Part shown: positions 43,876 through 53,308 of the stretch, in pieces
Layout of the letters: every line of letters starts with the position of its first letter
Position numbering within the stretch: position 1 is the stretch's first letter
The notes under the pieces: model-generated
The model's database searches: none
The model's input: the letters and a program-made list of their open reading frames with translations, nothing else
What the model was told of the DNA's origin: nothing
Assembly: GCF_024298905.1 (NCBI RefSeq)
Contig: NZ_CP101154.1
Span: 2,728,001-2,792,000 of the forward strand
Direction of reading: 5' to 3'
Source of the DNA: Natronomonas marina
GTDB taxonomy: Archaea; Halobacteriota; Halobacteria; Halobacteriales; Haloarculaceae
Length of the DNA stretch: 64,000 nucleotides
Translations under genes and position numbers: made by a program

Positions 43876-44298
43876 TCACGCCCAGGTCCACTGGGAGTCC
43901 AGCGCGTACCGGTACAGCCCCGTGACGCCGATGGCGAAGACGTTCGCAACGAGGTACTGCAGGGAGGCGTACGTGACCAGCAGCCACAGGAGCCCGAGCT
44001 GGAGCGGGATGGCCGACCCCCGGACGATGTTGGTCTTCAACAGTCCGTATAGGTAGGCCCACCGCTCGGTCTTCCGGTCGGCGGTGAACGTCCATGCGTT
44101 GTTCAGGACGTACTGGAACACGATTGTTATCTCGATGGCGATTGCCGCCGCAAGCAGGTAGTTGAGTCTCCCGAGTTCGACGAACCCGAACAGCAGCCCC
44201 TGCTGGACGCCCGCTGCGAGGAGGCCGACGAGGAAGAACCGCCGGAGCCGGACCGCCAGCGGCCCCTCGACTGCCATGCGGAGCAGTCGCCGCACCAT
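43876..44298 (-). CDS. GtrA-family membrane protein
   Basis: A 140-aa protein with four TM segments of the GtrA/DPMS type (RRFFLVGLLAAGVQQGLLFGFVEL, FQYVLNNAWTFT, VTYASLQYLVANVFAIGVTGLYRYALDSQWTW). Family members flip or present polyprenyl-linked sugars. It is encoded immediately after the sulfatase-like gene, with no gap, so both probably act on cell-surface glycans. Confidence 0.87.
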   Translation of the reverse strand: MVRRLLRMAVEGPLAVRLRRFFLVGLLAAGVQQGLLFGFVELGRLNYLLAAAIAIEITIVFQYVLNNAWTFTADRKTERWAYLYGLLKTNIVRGSAIPLQLGLLWLLVTYASLQYLVANVFAIGVTGLYRYALDSQWTWA

Positions 44299-45729
44299 CT
44301 ACCTGTAGCCGAGCGCCGAGAGCCGCGTTTCGAGGTCCTCATCCATAGCGTCGCCGGCGTCGCCGGCCGACTCCTCGGTCAGCGACGCCGCGTGCGCCTC
44401 GGCGACGGGACGGAGTCGGTCGAGAACCGCCGCCGTCTCGCCGCCCGGCGCCGCCGACAGTCGGTTCTCCTGCTGGTCGGGATCGGAAGGTCGGTGGTAC
44501 AGTTCCTCGTGGCCCGTCTCCGTGTTCGTGATGTAGGTCCACTCGGTCGTCCGGGCGCTGACGAGCAGGTCGCCGTCGTCGAGTCCCCGCGGGATGGGCT
44601 GTTTTGTCACCTCCTCGCCGCGGACGGTGACGGAGACCACGGGATCGTCGGCCGGCGGCGTCCCCTCGAGGACGGCCGGGAGGAGGCTCTCGCCGCCCCA
44701 GGAGGCGTCGGCATCGACGCCCGCGAGTTCGCACACCGTCGGCGGGATGGCGTCCAGTCCGACGGCCCCCTCGACGCGGCCCCCATCGACGCCGGGCACG
44801 TCGACGACGAGCGGGACGTGGGCGAGTTCGTCGTACAGTTTGGGGTAGTGGGCGAGGTGACCGTGCTCCTGGAACTCCTCGCCGTGGTCGCCGGCGACGA
44901 CGAAGGCGGTGTCGTCGGCGAGGCCGGCCGCAGCGAGGGTGTCCCGGAGGCGGCCGATACTGGCGTCGACCTGCCGGACAGCGCCCTGGTACAGCGTCCG
45001 GAGGTCCCCGAGCGTCCGGTCGTCGACCTCCCAGCCGAGGCCGGTCTTGGTGTGGGCGACGATCATCCGGTGGGTGCCGAGCCGCGAGTCGGAGACCTCC
45101 CGGACGTAGCGGGGCGCGGGGACGTACGGCGTGTGTGCGTCCATGTAGTGGACCCACAGGAAAAAGGGGCCGTCGGTCGACTCGACGAACTCGGTGGCGC
45201 TCCGCTCGACGTCGAGCCCCCGTGAGGCGTCGTGGAACGGCTGTTCGTCGGAGTTGCCCCGGAGCTTCGAGGAGAGTCGCCGGAACGGCGAGGTGGCCAA
45301 CTGGAGCCACGCCTCGACGGTCGGGTGGGCGGCGAGATACCGGCTGTAGATGCTGGAGCCGATCTCGGCGACGAACGGTTCGAAGTCGTCGAAGCCGTCG
45401 TCGTACCCCCAGTGGCTCGTCAAAAAGCCGTTGGCGGCGTTGAACCCGCCGGTTTCGAAGCCGGCCTCCGACATGACCTCGGCCAGCGTGCGGGACTCGT
45501 CGACGCCAATGTGTCCGGTGTCGGCGAAGACCGGCCGCGAGGCGAGGATACCGGGAAACGAGAAGGGCGTCCAGTTGCCGTTGGCGAAGGCGTGTTCGAA
45601 GACCGTGCCGCTGTCGGCGAGGTCCTGAAGCACCGGCGTGTGCCGCTCGGGGTCGTACGGACTGGTCGCGTCCGCACGGAGCGAATCGACGGTCACGAGT
45701 ACGACGTTGTCGATGTCTACGCCGGTCAT
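44299..45729 (-). CDS. Sulfatase/alkaline-phosphatase-superfamily enzyme
   Basis: A 476-aa protein of the sulfatase fold: VVLVTVDSLRADATSPY at the N-terminus, FFLWVHYMDAHTPYVP, FVVAGDHGEEFQEHGH (the metal-binding DHG), and a LYHRPSDPDQQENRL C-terminal motif. The usual CxPxR formylglycine site is replaced by NWTPFSFPGIL, with Thr at the nucleophile position, so a phosphotransferase or a non-classical hydrolase is possible. No signal peptide is visible. It is followed at once by GtrA, supporting a role in surface polysaccharide modification. Confidence 0.85.
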   Translation of the reverse strand: MTGVDIDNVVLVTVDSLRADATSPYDPERHTPVLQDLADSGTVFEHAFANGNWTPFSFPGILASRPVFADTGHIGVDESRTLAEVMSEAGFETGGFNAANGFLTSHWGYDDGFDDFEPFVAEIGSSIYSRYLAAHPTVEAWLQLATSPFRRLSSKLRGNSDEQPFHDASRGLDVERSATEFVESTDGPFFLWVHYMDAHTPYVPAPRYVREVSDSRLGTHRMIVAHTKTGLGWEVDDRTLGDLRTLYQGAVRQVDASIGRLRDTLAAAGLADDTAFVVAGDHGEEFQEHGHLAHYPKLYDELAHVPLVVDVPGVDGGRVEGAVGLDAIPPTVCELAGVDADASWGGESLLPAVLEGTPPADDPVVSVTVRGEEVTKQPIPRGLDDGDLLVSARTTEWTYITNTETGHEELYHRPSDPDQQENRLSAAPGGETAAVLDRLRPVAEAHAASLTEESAGDAGDAMDEDLETRLSALGYR

Positions 45730-45853
45730 TGGTCGGTGGTGTGGTCGCCCGCGGCGCCGCCTTCGGGGTTCAATGCTGGTACCCTGTACTGTCCCGCCGT
45801 TCCTGAAACTTCCGGTCTGTACGTTTAAGTCAGTCACGGCCGGAACGACGGCC

Positions 45854-46264
45854 ATGTGTGCGAGCCTCGTCGCCGCTACCGACGATATTCCGGAGGTCGG
45901 GACGTACCTCTTTACCGTGCGCGAACCCGACGGGAGCCTGGAGGAGGTCGTCCTCGTCGATCTCGAGGACGGCGTCGCTGCGTGGAAGAACTTCTGCCAG
46001 CACGAGACCGACCAGCGACTCGACCGGGGCAACGGCGCCGCCGTGCGCGACGGCCGGCTCATCTGCCCGAAACACGGCTCGATGTTCGACGCCGAGACGG
46101 GCTACTGCGACAACGGGAAGGCCGCGGGCTCGACGCTCGTCGAAGTCGACATCGCCGTCCGGCACGGCCAGGTGTACCTCACCGACGACGACCTCGAGTT
46201 CGTCGGCGAGGGCGGCATCGACGACGACGGTTCGCCCTCCTCGACGTCGCATCTGACGTTCTGA
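45854..46264 (+). CDS. Rieske [2Fe-2S] ferredoxin-like protein 2
   Basis: A 136-aa Rieske domain: CQH in NFCQHETDQRL and CPKH in LICPKHGSMFDAETGYC provide the cluster ligands. It matches the protein at 23635 in layout (both end VYLTDDDxEF) and is clearly a paralogue. The start at 45854 agrees with the homologous region. It lies divergent from the sulfatase-like gene; redox partner unknown. Confidence 0.88.
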   Translation: MCASLVAATDDIPEVGTYLFTVREPDGSLEEVVLVDLEDGVAAWKNFCQHETDQRLDRGNGAAVRDGRLICPKHGSMFDAETGYCDNGKAAGSTLVEVDIAVRHGQVYLTDDDLEFVGEGGIDDDGSPSSTSHLTF

Positions 46265-46311
46265 GCGGTTCCGCCGGACCGCTTTTGTGGCTGCCACCCG
46301 ACGTCGAGTGT

Positions 46312-46731
46312 ATGTACGACGACATCCTCTTTCCGACGGACGGCGAGACGGGTGCCGACGCGGGGTTCGAGCGGGCCGTGGCGGCCGCCGAGACCTTCGG
46401 CGCGAGGCTGCACGTCCTCTACGTCGCCGACACGACCAGAGACAGCGTGACCACCGTCGGCGGGGACGTCGTCGATGTCCTCGAGCAGGAGGGCGAGGAA
46501 ATCGTCGACGAGTACGTCGACCGGGCGAAGGCCCGCGGCATCGACGCCGTCGACGCCGTCATCCAGGGGCAGCCTCACGATATCATCGTCGAGTACGCCG
46601 AGGCCAACGCCGACCTCGTCATCATGCCGACCAGCGGCCGGGAGGGCGTCGCCGAACACCTCCTCGGGAGCACGACCGAGCGGGTCGTGCGCACCTGTTC
46701 GGTGCCAGTGTTGACGCTGCCGGCCGGGTGA
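46312..46731 (+). CDS. Universal stress protein (UspA family)
   Basis: A 139-aa Usp fold with MYDDILFPTDGETGADAGFERAV and the C-terminal ATP-binding signature VIMPTSGREGVAEHLLGSTTERVVRTCSVPVLTL (GxxGxxxxxxGSTxxxVxxxxxxPV). Probably binds ATP and acts in a stress response. A TTTTG-rich TATA-like element lies about 27 bp before the start. Confidence 0.92.
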   Translation: MYDDILFPTDGETGADAGFERAVAAAETFGARLHVLYVADTTRDSVTTVGGDVVDVLEQEGEEIVDEYVDRAKARGIDAVDAVIQGQPHDIIVEYAEANADLVIMPTSGREGVAEHLLGSTTERVVRTCSVPVLTLPAG

Positions 46732-46761
46732 GAACCGGCGCCGAACGAACCGGCGTCGCCG

Positions 46762-47376
46762 TCAGATTTCGAGATCCTGCGTCGGAACGGCACCCTCGTC
46801 GTCGGTCGGTTCGTACGTCTCGATCGCGGTGAGGACGAGTTCGAGGACGCCCGCCGGACTCCAGCGGGCGGTGTTGATCGAGAGGTCGTAGATGGAGCGG
46901 TCGGTGATGTCGATGCCGTAGTAGTCCTCGTACCGTTTGGTGTCGATGACGTCCCGGACGCGCATCTCGGCGCCGATCTCCTCGCGGTCGGCGGTCCGGT
47001 CGACCCGAACCTCCTCGGGGGCGTCCAGCCAGACGCGGAGGTCGGCACGGTTGCCCGCGATCCAGCCAGCGAGCCGTGACTCGAGGATGAACGCCTTGTT
47101 CGCCGTGCCCCACTTCTCGGCGACGGTGCGCAGGCGGCGGTCGATCTCGCGGTCGATCTCCTCGGAGGCACTGGCCTCGGCGACGAACTGGGTGAGGCTC
47201 ATGTCCCGCTCGTCGGCGAGTTCGCGGAACACCTCGCCGCCGGAGACGTAGCCACAGTCCAGCGCCTCCGAGAGCGCCTCACACAGCGTCGTCACCCCGG
47301 AACCGGACCGGCCCGAGACGGTGACGAAGAGATTGCTGTCGAGTTTCTGATCCGCGGTGACGTCGAGCGTCGGCAT
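46762..47376 (-). CDS. Cytidylate kinase-like protein with degenerate P-loop
   Basis: A 204-aa P-loop-fold protein. The N-terminal loop is VSGRSGSGVTTLCEALSEALDCGYVSGGEVFRELADERDMSL; the invariant Lys of Walker A (GxxGxGK(S/T)) is Val. The rest (FILESRLAGWIAGNRADLRVWLDAPEEVR, YYGIDITDRSIYDLSINTARWSP) matches archaeal cytidylate kinase-like proteins. I recall a haloarchaeal paralogous family with this replaced Lys; nucleotide phosphorylation is therefore uncertain. It could be a regulator or have a compensating residue. Confidence 0.82.
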   Translation of the reverse strand: MPTLDVTADQKLDSNLFVTVSGRSGSGVTTLCEALSEALDCGYVSGGEVFRELADERDMSLTQFVAEASASEEIDREIDRRLRTVAEKWGTANKAFILESRLAGWIAGNRADLRVWLDAPEEVRVDRTADREEIGAEMRVRDVIDTKRYEDYYGIDITDRSIYDLSINTARWSPAGVLELVLTAIETYEPTDDEGAVPTQDLEI

Positions 47377-47557
47377 CGGTCCCGATACCGCCGGGCGGGG
47401 CATAAACGCGGTGGTGGCCAGCGGTTGCGAGCCGGGGCGAGGCGAGCGAGTCGAACGTCGTACTGCCTGCCCACGGCTCGGGGAGGCCGTCGACCGCGTA
47501 TGCGGAACCCTCTGCCGGGCGCGAAAGCCCCAAGCGGGTGAGACCCTACTCTCGGGT

Positions 47558-48895
47558 ATGTCGCGTCCACTCCCGGCCCCGCCGGACGCGGGCCTGTTGA
47601 ACGCGGTCCGGTTCGGCACGGGAACCTTCCGGTTCCTCGAGGGCATCCAAGCGCGGTTCGAGGACGGCACGGCGATTCCGATTCCCGGCCGGCCGCCGCT
47701 GGTGCTCCTGACGAATCCCGACCTCGTCGCCGAGGCGCTGGAGCGCCGCGAGAACTTCCCGCGCGTGCCCGCCCAGGACGCCGCGGCCATGATAGCCGAG
47801 CAAGGCCTCGTCCAGAGCGAGGGCGACCTCTGGGAGCAGCAGCGGTCGGTCATGGCGCCGGCCTTCGGCGGCAAGCAGGTGACCGCCTACGCGAACACGA
47901 CCGGTCGGCGCGCCCACCGCCTGGCCGACGAGTGGGCCGCCGCCGGCCGGCAGGACCTGAACCTCCACCGCGAGATGACCGCGATGACGATTCGTGTCGC
48001 CTCGGAAATCCTGCTCGGCGAGGACATCGGCGCCGACCGCGCCGAGCAGTTCCACGAGTGGATGTCGGTCGCCGGCCGGGAGTTCGAGTTCGGCGTCGAG
48101 GTGGCGCTACCCGAGTGGGTCCCCACGCGGACCTCCCCGGCCTTCGAGGAGGCCGCCGAGGGTATCCGCGGGCTGAGCGAGGAACTCATCGACCGGCGCC
48201 GGGCGGCGATGGCCGACGGCGGCGAGGAGGGCGCCGACATGCTGACGCTCCTGCTCCGGGCCGCCGAGAACCCCGACGTCGAGATGCCGGACGAGCAGAT
48301 ACGCGACGAGGTGGCGACGTTCCTCATCGCCGGCCACGAGACGACGGCGCTGAGCCTCACCTACACCCTCTCGCTTCTGTCGTGGCACCCCGAGGCTCGC
48401 CGGCGCGTCCGCGAGGAGGCCCGCGAGGTGCTGGGCGATGGCCCGCCGGAACACGCCGACCTCGCCGACCTGGAGTACACGAAGCGGGCCTACCACGAGG
48501 CGCTGCGGCTCTACCCGCCGGCCTGGGCCGTCTTCCGGCAGGCCGACGGCGACCAGCCCCTCGGCGAGTACACCGTCGCGGACGGCTCGGCCGTCATCAG
48601 CCCGCTGTGGTCCATCCACCGCGACGCGCGGTACTTCGAGGACCCCGGGACGTTCGACCCCGACCGCTGGCAGCGCCGCGACCCCAACGCCGTCGACGCC
48701 TACATGCCGTTCTCGACGGGACCGCACGCCTGCATCGGCCGCGGGTTCGCCCTGTCGGGGGCGACGCTCGTGCTCGCGCGTCTCGTGCGGGACTTCGACG
48801 TCGACGTCCCCGAGGACGCCCTCGACGACTTGCGCATCACGCCGACGCTGCGGCCCGCCGACGGTGTCGAGGCGACGGTCCGGCCGGTCGAGTAG
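47558..48895 (+). CDS. Cytochrome P450
   Basis: A 445-aa P450. The I-helix oxygen motif is FLIAGHETTALSL, the K-helix ExxR is EALRLYP, and the haem loop FSTGPHACIGRGFALSG contains the proximal Cys392. The substrate is unknown; haloarchaeal P450s of this type are often annotated as fatty-acid or terpenoid hydroxylases. No ferredoxin partner is adjacent, though two Rieske proteins are in the window. The start at 47558 matches homology (SRPLPAPPDAGLL). Confidence 0.92.
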   Translation: MSRPLPAPPDAGLLNAVRFGTGTFRFLEGIQARFEDGTAIPIPGRPPLVLLTNPDLVAEALERRENFPRVPAQDAAAMIAEQGLVQSEGDLWEQQRSVMAPAFGGKQVTAYANTTGRRAHRLADEWAAAGRQDLNLHREMTAMTIRVASEILLGEDIGADRAEQFHEWMSVAGREFEFGVEVALPEWVPTRTSPAFEEAAEGIRGLSEELIDRRRAAMADGGEEGADMLTLLLRAAENPDVEMPDEQIRDEVATFLIAGHETTALSLTYTLSLLSWHPEARRRVREEAREVLGDGPPEHADLADLEYTKRAYHEALRLYPPAWAVFRQADGDQPLGEYTVADGSAVISPLWSIHRDARYFEDPGTFDPDRWQRRDPNAVDAYMPFSTGPHACIGRGFALSGATLVLARLVRDFDVDVPEDALDDLRITPTLRPADGVEATVRPVE

Positions 48896-49106
48896 CCCCG
48901 CGGTCGTGAGGGGGCGGCCGCCGTCTCGGTCCCGTCTGTCGGGGACCGGCGGTGGGTTGATTGAGCGCCGTCCACTACGACGGGCATGACTCCCGGGAAC
49001 GGTCGAGCGGGCAGTCGCCGTCGGGGGGTGACCCCCCGCAGGTCGCACAAAAACCACCCGCGGTAGACGGCAGCAGGCATTTTTCACAGCGGTCGCAGGT
49101 CGGCCC

Positions 49107-51647
49107 ATGGAGCCGACTGACGGCCTCTCGAGGCGGCGCGTCCTCCGGAGCCTCGCGGCGACGGGGGTCGCGGCCGGCCTGCCGACGGTCGCGAGCGGGG
49201 CGACCGGTCCTCGGCCCGCCGGCGAGGACCCGACCGTCGAGACCGACGACGACGCGGTACGCATCGAACACGACGGCATGACCGCCGAGGTTCGGCTGGA
49301 CCCCTTCGGCGTCCGCTTTTCGGGCGTCGACGGCGAGGGCCCCACGGGGTTCGGCTACGGCGACGCCTCGCCGGTCGCCGCGCCGCCGACCGGGGACGCG
49401 CCCGTCGAAGCCGCCGAGACGGTCGCAGCGGCCGCCGAGGGAGCCGCCAGCGACCGCTACGGGACGCTCGGCTTCGCCGTCAGCGTCGCCGAAGCAGAGA
49501 ACACGCCGCTGGAAGCGTGGGCCGTCACCGTCGAGGCCGACATCCAGTGGGTCCACGCGACGCGGGTCACCGACCGGGAGGGAGCGACCTTCGAGGTGGC
49601 CACGGAGGTGCCGGGACTGTCGGCGACCGTCACGGTCGACGGCGTCGACGGCGGCCTGCGGGTGCGGGCCGAACCCTCGGCGCCGGCGGCGGTCCGGAAG
49701 TCGGGGTGGTCGTTCCTGCGACCGACCGGCGACGGGGCGAACGACGACCGCACGGGCGAGCGGTTCCTCGGCTTCGGCGAGCGCTCCGACGGCGTCGACC
49801 AGACGGGCAGCGTCGTCGAGAACTGGACCGAGGAGGGGCCCTACTCGACGGGGGCGCTGAAGCCCGCGACGGACCCGCTGGTCGGCGAGCGCTTCCAGGG
49901 CGGCCCCGTCGGGGGCACGAACTACCCCGTCCCGTGGTTCGCCTCCAGCGACGGCTACGGCTTCCTGCTGGAGTCGACGTACTACAACGAGTTCCGACTG
50001 GCGGCCGACCGGCCGGACGCCTGGCACGTCGAGACGTGGGAGCCGACCTTCGAGTGCGTCGTCTTCGCCGGCCCCGACCCGGCCGACGCCGTCGCCGCCT
50101 TCAGCGGGTTCGTCGGCCGACAGCCCGAGCCAGCCGACTGGATATTCGGGCCGTGGTTCCAGGCCGCCGGTCCCGGCGACTTCCGGGAGGACCTCACGAG
50201 GCTGTTCCGCGAGTGGGACGTCCCGACGACGGTCCGGGAGACGTCCATCCACTACCTGCCGTGTGCCGACCAGGCCGGCGACCGCGAGTTCCACCGCGAG
50301 CGGACCGCCCGCGACCACGAGCGCGGCTACAAGGTGACGGCGTACGTCAACTCCTTCGTCTGCGAAAACCACCCCAACGGCGCCTACGCCGAGGGCGACA
50401 GCGAGGGCTACTTCCTCCAGACCCCGGGTGCGCCCGACGCCGACGGCGACCCGACCCAGAGCGGCGAGACCTACCCGGTCCCGTACTTCGCGTACTTCGA
50501 GCGGGACCACCCGTACCACGGCGTCGTCGACTTCACCGACCCCGAGGCGACGGCCTGGTGGCAGGACCTCATCTCGAAACCCATCGAGGACGGCTACGAC
50601 GGCTGGATGGAGGACTTCGGCGAGTACGTCCCGCCGCGCTCCGTCTCGGCGGACGGCCGGACGGGCTACGAACTCCACAACCGCTACCCGACGCTGTACC
50701 ACCGGGCCAGCCACGCCCTCACGACCGAGCGACGGGGCACCGACTTCGGGCAGTTCGTCCGCGCCGGCTACACCCGGACCGCCCAGTACGCCCGCATGGT
50801 GTGGGGCGGCGACCCCAACCAGGACTACTCGAAGGCCGACGGCCTCGCCGCCGCCGTCAGCCAGGGCCAGTCGATGGGCGTCTCCGGCGTCGCCTACTGG
50901 CGGTCGGACATCGGCGGCTTCGTCGGCCTCCTCAACGAGGAGAAGGCCGACGAGGAACTGTTCCTCCGGTGGGCGGCCTTCGGCGCGTTCAACGGCGTCA
51001 TGGCGCCGCGGGCGCGCGGGTACCCCCGACCGGGCGACGACTCCGAGCGCGCCCAGCCGTGGCACGAGGACGTCCGGCCCGTCTGGCGGAAGCTCTGCAA
51101 GCTACGGACCCAGCTGTTCCCCTACCTCCGCGAGGCCGCCGGGACGTACCGCGAGAGCGGCCTCCCCATCATGCGGCACCTCGCCTTCCACTACCCCGAC
51201 GACCCCGAGGTGTACGCCGCCGACGCCGAGTACCAGTTCCTGTTCGGCCGTGACCTGCTCGTCGCGCCGGTCGTCACCGAGGGCGCCCGCGAGCGCCGCC
51301 TGTACCTCCCCGACGGCGAGTGGGTGAACTTCTGGGACGCGGTCGAGTACGACGAGGCGACGGGCGCCTTCGAGCGGGTCGGGCCGGTCGAGGTCGTCGA
51401 GGGCGGTCAGTACGTCACCGTCGACGCGCCGCTGGACGAGATTCCGCTGTTCGTCCGCGCCGGCGCGGAACTGGAACTGCTGCCCGCCGACGTCGACACG
51501 CTGGCGAACGTCGGCAGCGAGGAGTACCGCTCGCTGGACGACGTCGACGAATCCGAGTACCGGACGCTCTCGTTCCCCGCCGGCGGGCCGCCGGAGGACG
51601 TTCCGTCCGACCCCCCGTCGGTGCTCCCCGGGGACCCCCCGCCGTAG
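49107..51647 (+). CDS. Tat-exported glycoside hydrolase family 31 enzyme
   Basis: An 846-aa alpha-glycosidase-type protein. The twin-arginine signal SRRRVLRSLAATGVAAGLPTVASGA is at 8-32. The catalytic barrel has DGWMEDFGEYVP with the nucleophile Asp503, and GVAYWRSDIGGFVGL with acid/base Asp601, both typical of GH31. RHLAFHYPDDPEVY and the C-terminal beta domain (ERRLYLPDGEWVNFW) are intact. It probably cleaves alpha-glucosides or alpha-xylosides outside the cell; exact specificity is not readable. A stand-alone gene. Confidence 0.92.
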   Translation: MEPTDGLSRRRVLRSLAATGVAAGLPTVASGATGPRPAGEDPTVETDDDAVRIEHDGMTAEVRLDPFGVRFSGVDGEGPTGFGYGDASPVAAPPTGDAPVEAAETVAAAAEGAASDRYGTLGFAVSVAEAENTPLEAWAVTVEADIQWVHATRVTDREGATFEVATEVPGLSATVTVDGVDGGLRVRAEPSAPAAVRKSGWSFLRPTGDGANDDRTGERFLGFGERSDGVDQTGSVVENWTEEGPYSTGALKPATDPLVGERFQGGPVGGTNYPVPWFASSDGYGFLLESTYYNEFRLAADRPDAWHVETWEPTFECVVFAGPDPADAVAAFSGFVGRQPEPADWIFGPWFQAAGPGDFREDLTRLFREWDVPTTVRETSIHYLPCADQAGDREFHRERTARDHERGYKVTAYVNSFVCENHPNGAYAEGDSEGYFLQTPGAPDADGDPTQSGETYPVPYFAYFERDHPYHGVVDFTDPEATAWWQDLISKPIEDGYDGWMEDFGEYVPPRSVSADGRTGYELHNRYPTLYHRASHALTTERRGTDFGQFVRAGYTRTAQYARMVWGGDPNQDYSKADGLAAAVSQGQSMGVSGVAYWRSDIGGFVGLLNEEKADEELFLRWAAFGAFNGVMAPRARGYPRPGDDSERAQPWHEDVRPVWRKLCKLRTQLFPYLREAAGTYRESGLPIMRHLAFHYPDDPEVYAADAEYQFLFGRDLLVAPVVTEGARERRLYLPDGEWVNFWDAVEYDEATGAFERVGPVEVVEGGQYVTVDAPLDEIPLFVRAGAELELLPADVDTLANVGSEEYRSLDDVDESEYRTLSFPAGGPPEDVPSDPPSVLPGDPPP

Positions 51648-51653
51648 GCCGCG

Positions 51654-51836
51654 TCAGGGTCGGCGATCGGTCGGTGAGCCGTCCTCGCGGTGGGCCAGGC
51701 GCTCGCCCACCGACCCCGGCACCGGGGTCCGACAGTACCGGCAGTACCACGACCGGCCGGTCGGCCGCGACTCCCGGATGAGTTCGTCCCCCGAGGACAG
51801 CGTCGCCCCACAGTCGCAGGTGTAGGAACTCGGCAT
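51654..51836 (-). CDS. Small zinc-ribbon protein
   Basis: A 60-aa protein with two CxxC-like pairs, CDCGATL and YCRYCRTPVP. Small zinc ribbons of this length are common in haloarchaea; function unknown. It is convergent with the GH31 gene (6-bp gap), and the ATG at 51836 is the only good start. Confidence 0.65.
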   Translation of the reverse strand: MPSSYTCDCGATLSSGDELIRESRPTGRSWYCRYCRTPVPGSVGERLAHREDGSPTDRRP

Positions 51837-51902
51837 ACGTTCCCGTTGGGCTCGGAGATGCTAACGCTGTCGGCTGTTCGGGAGCGACGCGCCGTCCCCG
51901 CC

Positions 51903-52688
51903 TCAACAGCGAGCCATCGCACTCTCGACGTCGTCCCGGACGCGGCCGACGGCCGCCGTGAGGTCCGCGACGGCCGACATGACCGGGTAGTCGAAGGGTA
52001 GCTCCTGGTAGACGTACTGTGGGACGTCGGGCGCGTCGGTCGGCAACCCGGCCGTGCGGCGCTGCTCGAACAGCGTCGCCTGTCGCTCCTCGGCGACGGC
52101 CTCGCAGTTCTCCTCGAGGACGGTTAGCCGGGCCCGGTAGGCGTCGAGCGTCCCGAACGGCGCCTCCGACAGCGACCGCGCCGACAGGTCGGCCACCTCC
52201 TCGGCGACGGGCGACAGCGCCTCGGCGGCCGCTTCCAGCGACTCGGCCTCCCCCGACAGCGTCCCCAGCAGCGACTCCCGGGCCGAGCGGGCGGCGCCGG
52301 CCGCCGACAACAGCGCCCGCTTGCAGCGCGCGTTGAACCGCGTGCCGTCGGTGAGTGCGGCCGCCAGGTCCGGCGAGAACTCCGCCCCGAGGCTCTCGAC
52401 GTAGCTGTCGCCGTACTCCTCGTCGTAGTGCGGCGCGCTCATCACCGTCTCCTCGTAGGCCTCCCGGACCGAATCGAGACCGTCCGTCGGGCCGGCAGCG
52501 ACGCCGACCCGGGCGACCGCTCCGCCCTGCGAGACGGTGGTCTCGGTCTCTATTTCCCGGACTCGCTCCTCGAAGGTGCGGAGTGCCTCGAACTCGTCGG
52601 CCGTCCGCCGCCGTTCGCGCCGCAACGCCGTCGCGGCCCGCTCCAGGCGCCTCTCGATGCCGAACGCCTCCCCATCGGTCGCGTCCAT
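51903..52688 (-). CDS. Conserved haloarchaeal protein (DUF7260-like), coiled coil
   Basis: A 261-aa protein. An N-terminal helical, charged segment (ERRLERAATALRRERRRTADEFEALRTFEERVREIE) likely forms a coiled coil; the rest is helical with few hydrophobic stretches, ending QYVYQELPFDYPVMSAVADLTAAVGRVRDDVESAMARC. It matches the general look of the haloarchaeal DUF7260 family as I recall it. No catalytic motif is visible. Function unknown. Confidence 0.7.
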   Translation of the reverse strand: MDATDGEAFGIERRLERAATALRRERRRTADEFEALRTFEERVREIETETTVSQGGAVARVGVAAGPTDGLDSVREAYEETVMSAPHYDEEYGDSYVESLGAEFSPDLAAALTDGTRFNARCKRALLSAAGAARSARESLLGTLSGEAESLEAAAEALSPVAEEVADLSARSLSEAPFGTLDAYRARLTVLEENCEAVAEERQATLFEQRRTAGLPTDAPDVPQYVYQELPFDYPVMSAVADLTAAVGRVRDDVESAMARC

Positions 52689-52788
52689 GTCGGTCTCGGT
52701 ACCGCCGGGAACATAGCCGGTTATAATTGGGGTACGAACGGCTCTCGTGGGCTGGCGAGGGCTATATAGCCGGGTCGCCTCGCTCGCC

Positions 52789-53208
52789 TCACCCGACGAG
52801 CAGCGTCGAGACGCGAGCGTTCTCCTTGAGGCGGAGGCCGGCGCCGCCGACGGCCAGCGGCACGGCGGAAAGCGAGTCGACGTGCAGCGTCGGGTGGAAG
52901 GCGCCGCGGGCCCGCACCGCCTCGCGGGTCTGGACCAGGAGCGAGACGTCCTCGGGCGCCGACAGGGATTCGTTGTACGACAGCAGGTACCGGCCGGCGT
53001 CGAGGTGCCACCACTCGTAGTCGTCGTCGGGGTTCCGCGGTTCGGTCTCGACCGCCTCGAGGTCGGCCGCTTCGAGTTCGCCGCCGCCGAAGTCGACGCG
53101 GCCGGGCGCGGCGACGCGGTGGACCCCGGCGGCGGTCAGGTCGACGCCGCGGCCCTCGGTCTGGGTCGGTTCGTGAACGAGGTCGTCGATGAAGGGAGCG
53201 ATGTCCAT
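52789..53208 (-). CDS. dUTPase/dCTP-deaminase-fold protein
   Basis: A 139-aa beta-rich protein. GRGVDLTAAGVHRV, DDYEWWHLDAGRYLLSYNESLSAPEDVSLLVQTREAVRARGAFH and VGGAGLRLKENARVSTLLVG follow the trimeric dUTPase/dCTP deaminase pattern (YLxxxxE, SS/TREAVRARG-like motif). Whether it is a true nucleotidohydrolase is uncertain, since several canonical residues are altered. Start at 53208 from homology; the convergent neighbour is unrelated. Confidence 0.78.
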   Translation of the reverse strand: MDIAPFIDDLVHEPTQTEGRGVDLTAAGVHRVAAPGRVDFGGGELEAADLEAVETEPRNPDDDYEWWHLDAGRYLLSYNESLSAPEDVSLLVQTREAVRARGAFHPTLHVDSLSAVPLAVGGAGLRLKENARVSTLLVG

Positions 53209-53308
53209 GGGAGCTGTTCGCACGCCGGAACTAAAAACGCGGGGCGGGTCGGCCGCCAGGGACTGTCGGGGGGATGGGTTCTTGTGTCTCGTCGCGCAAG
53301 CGTCGCTG

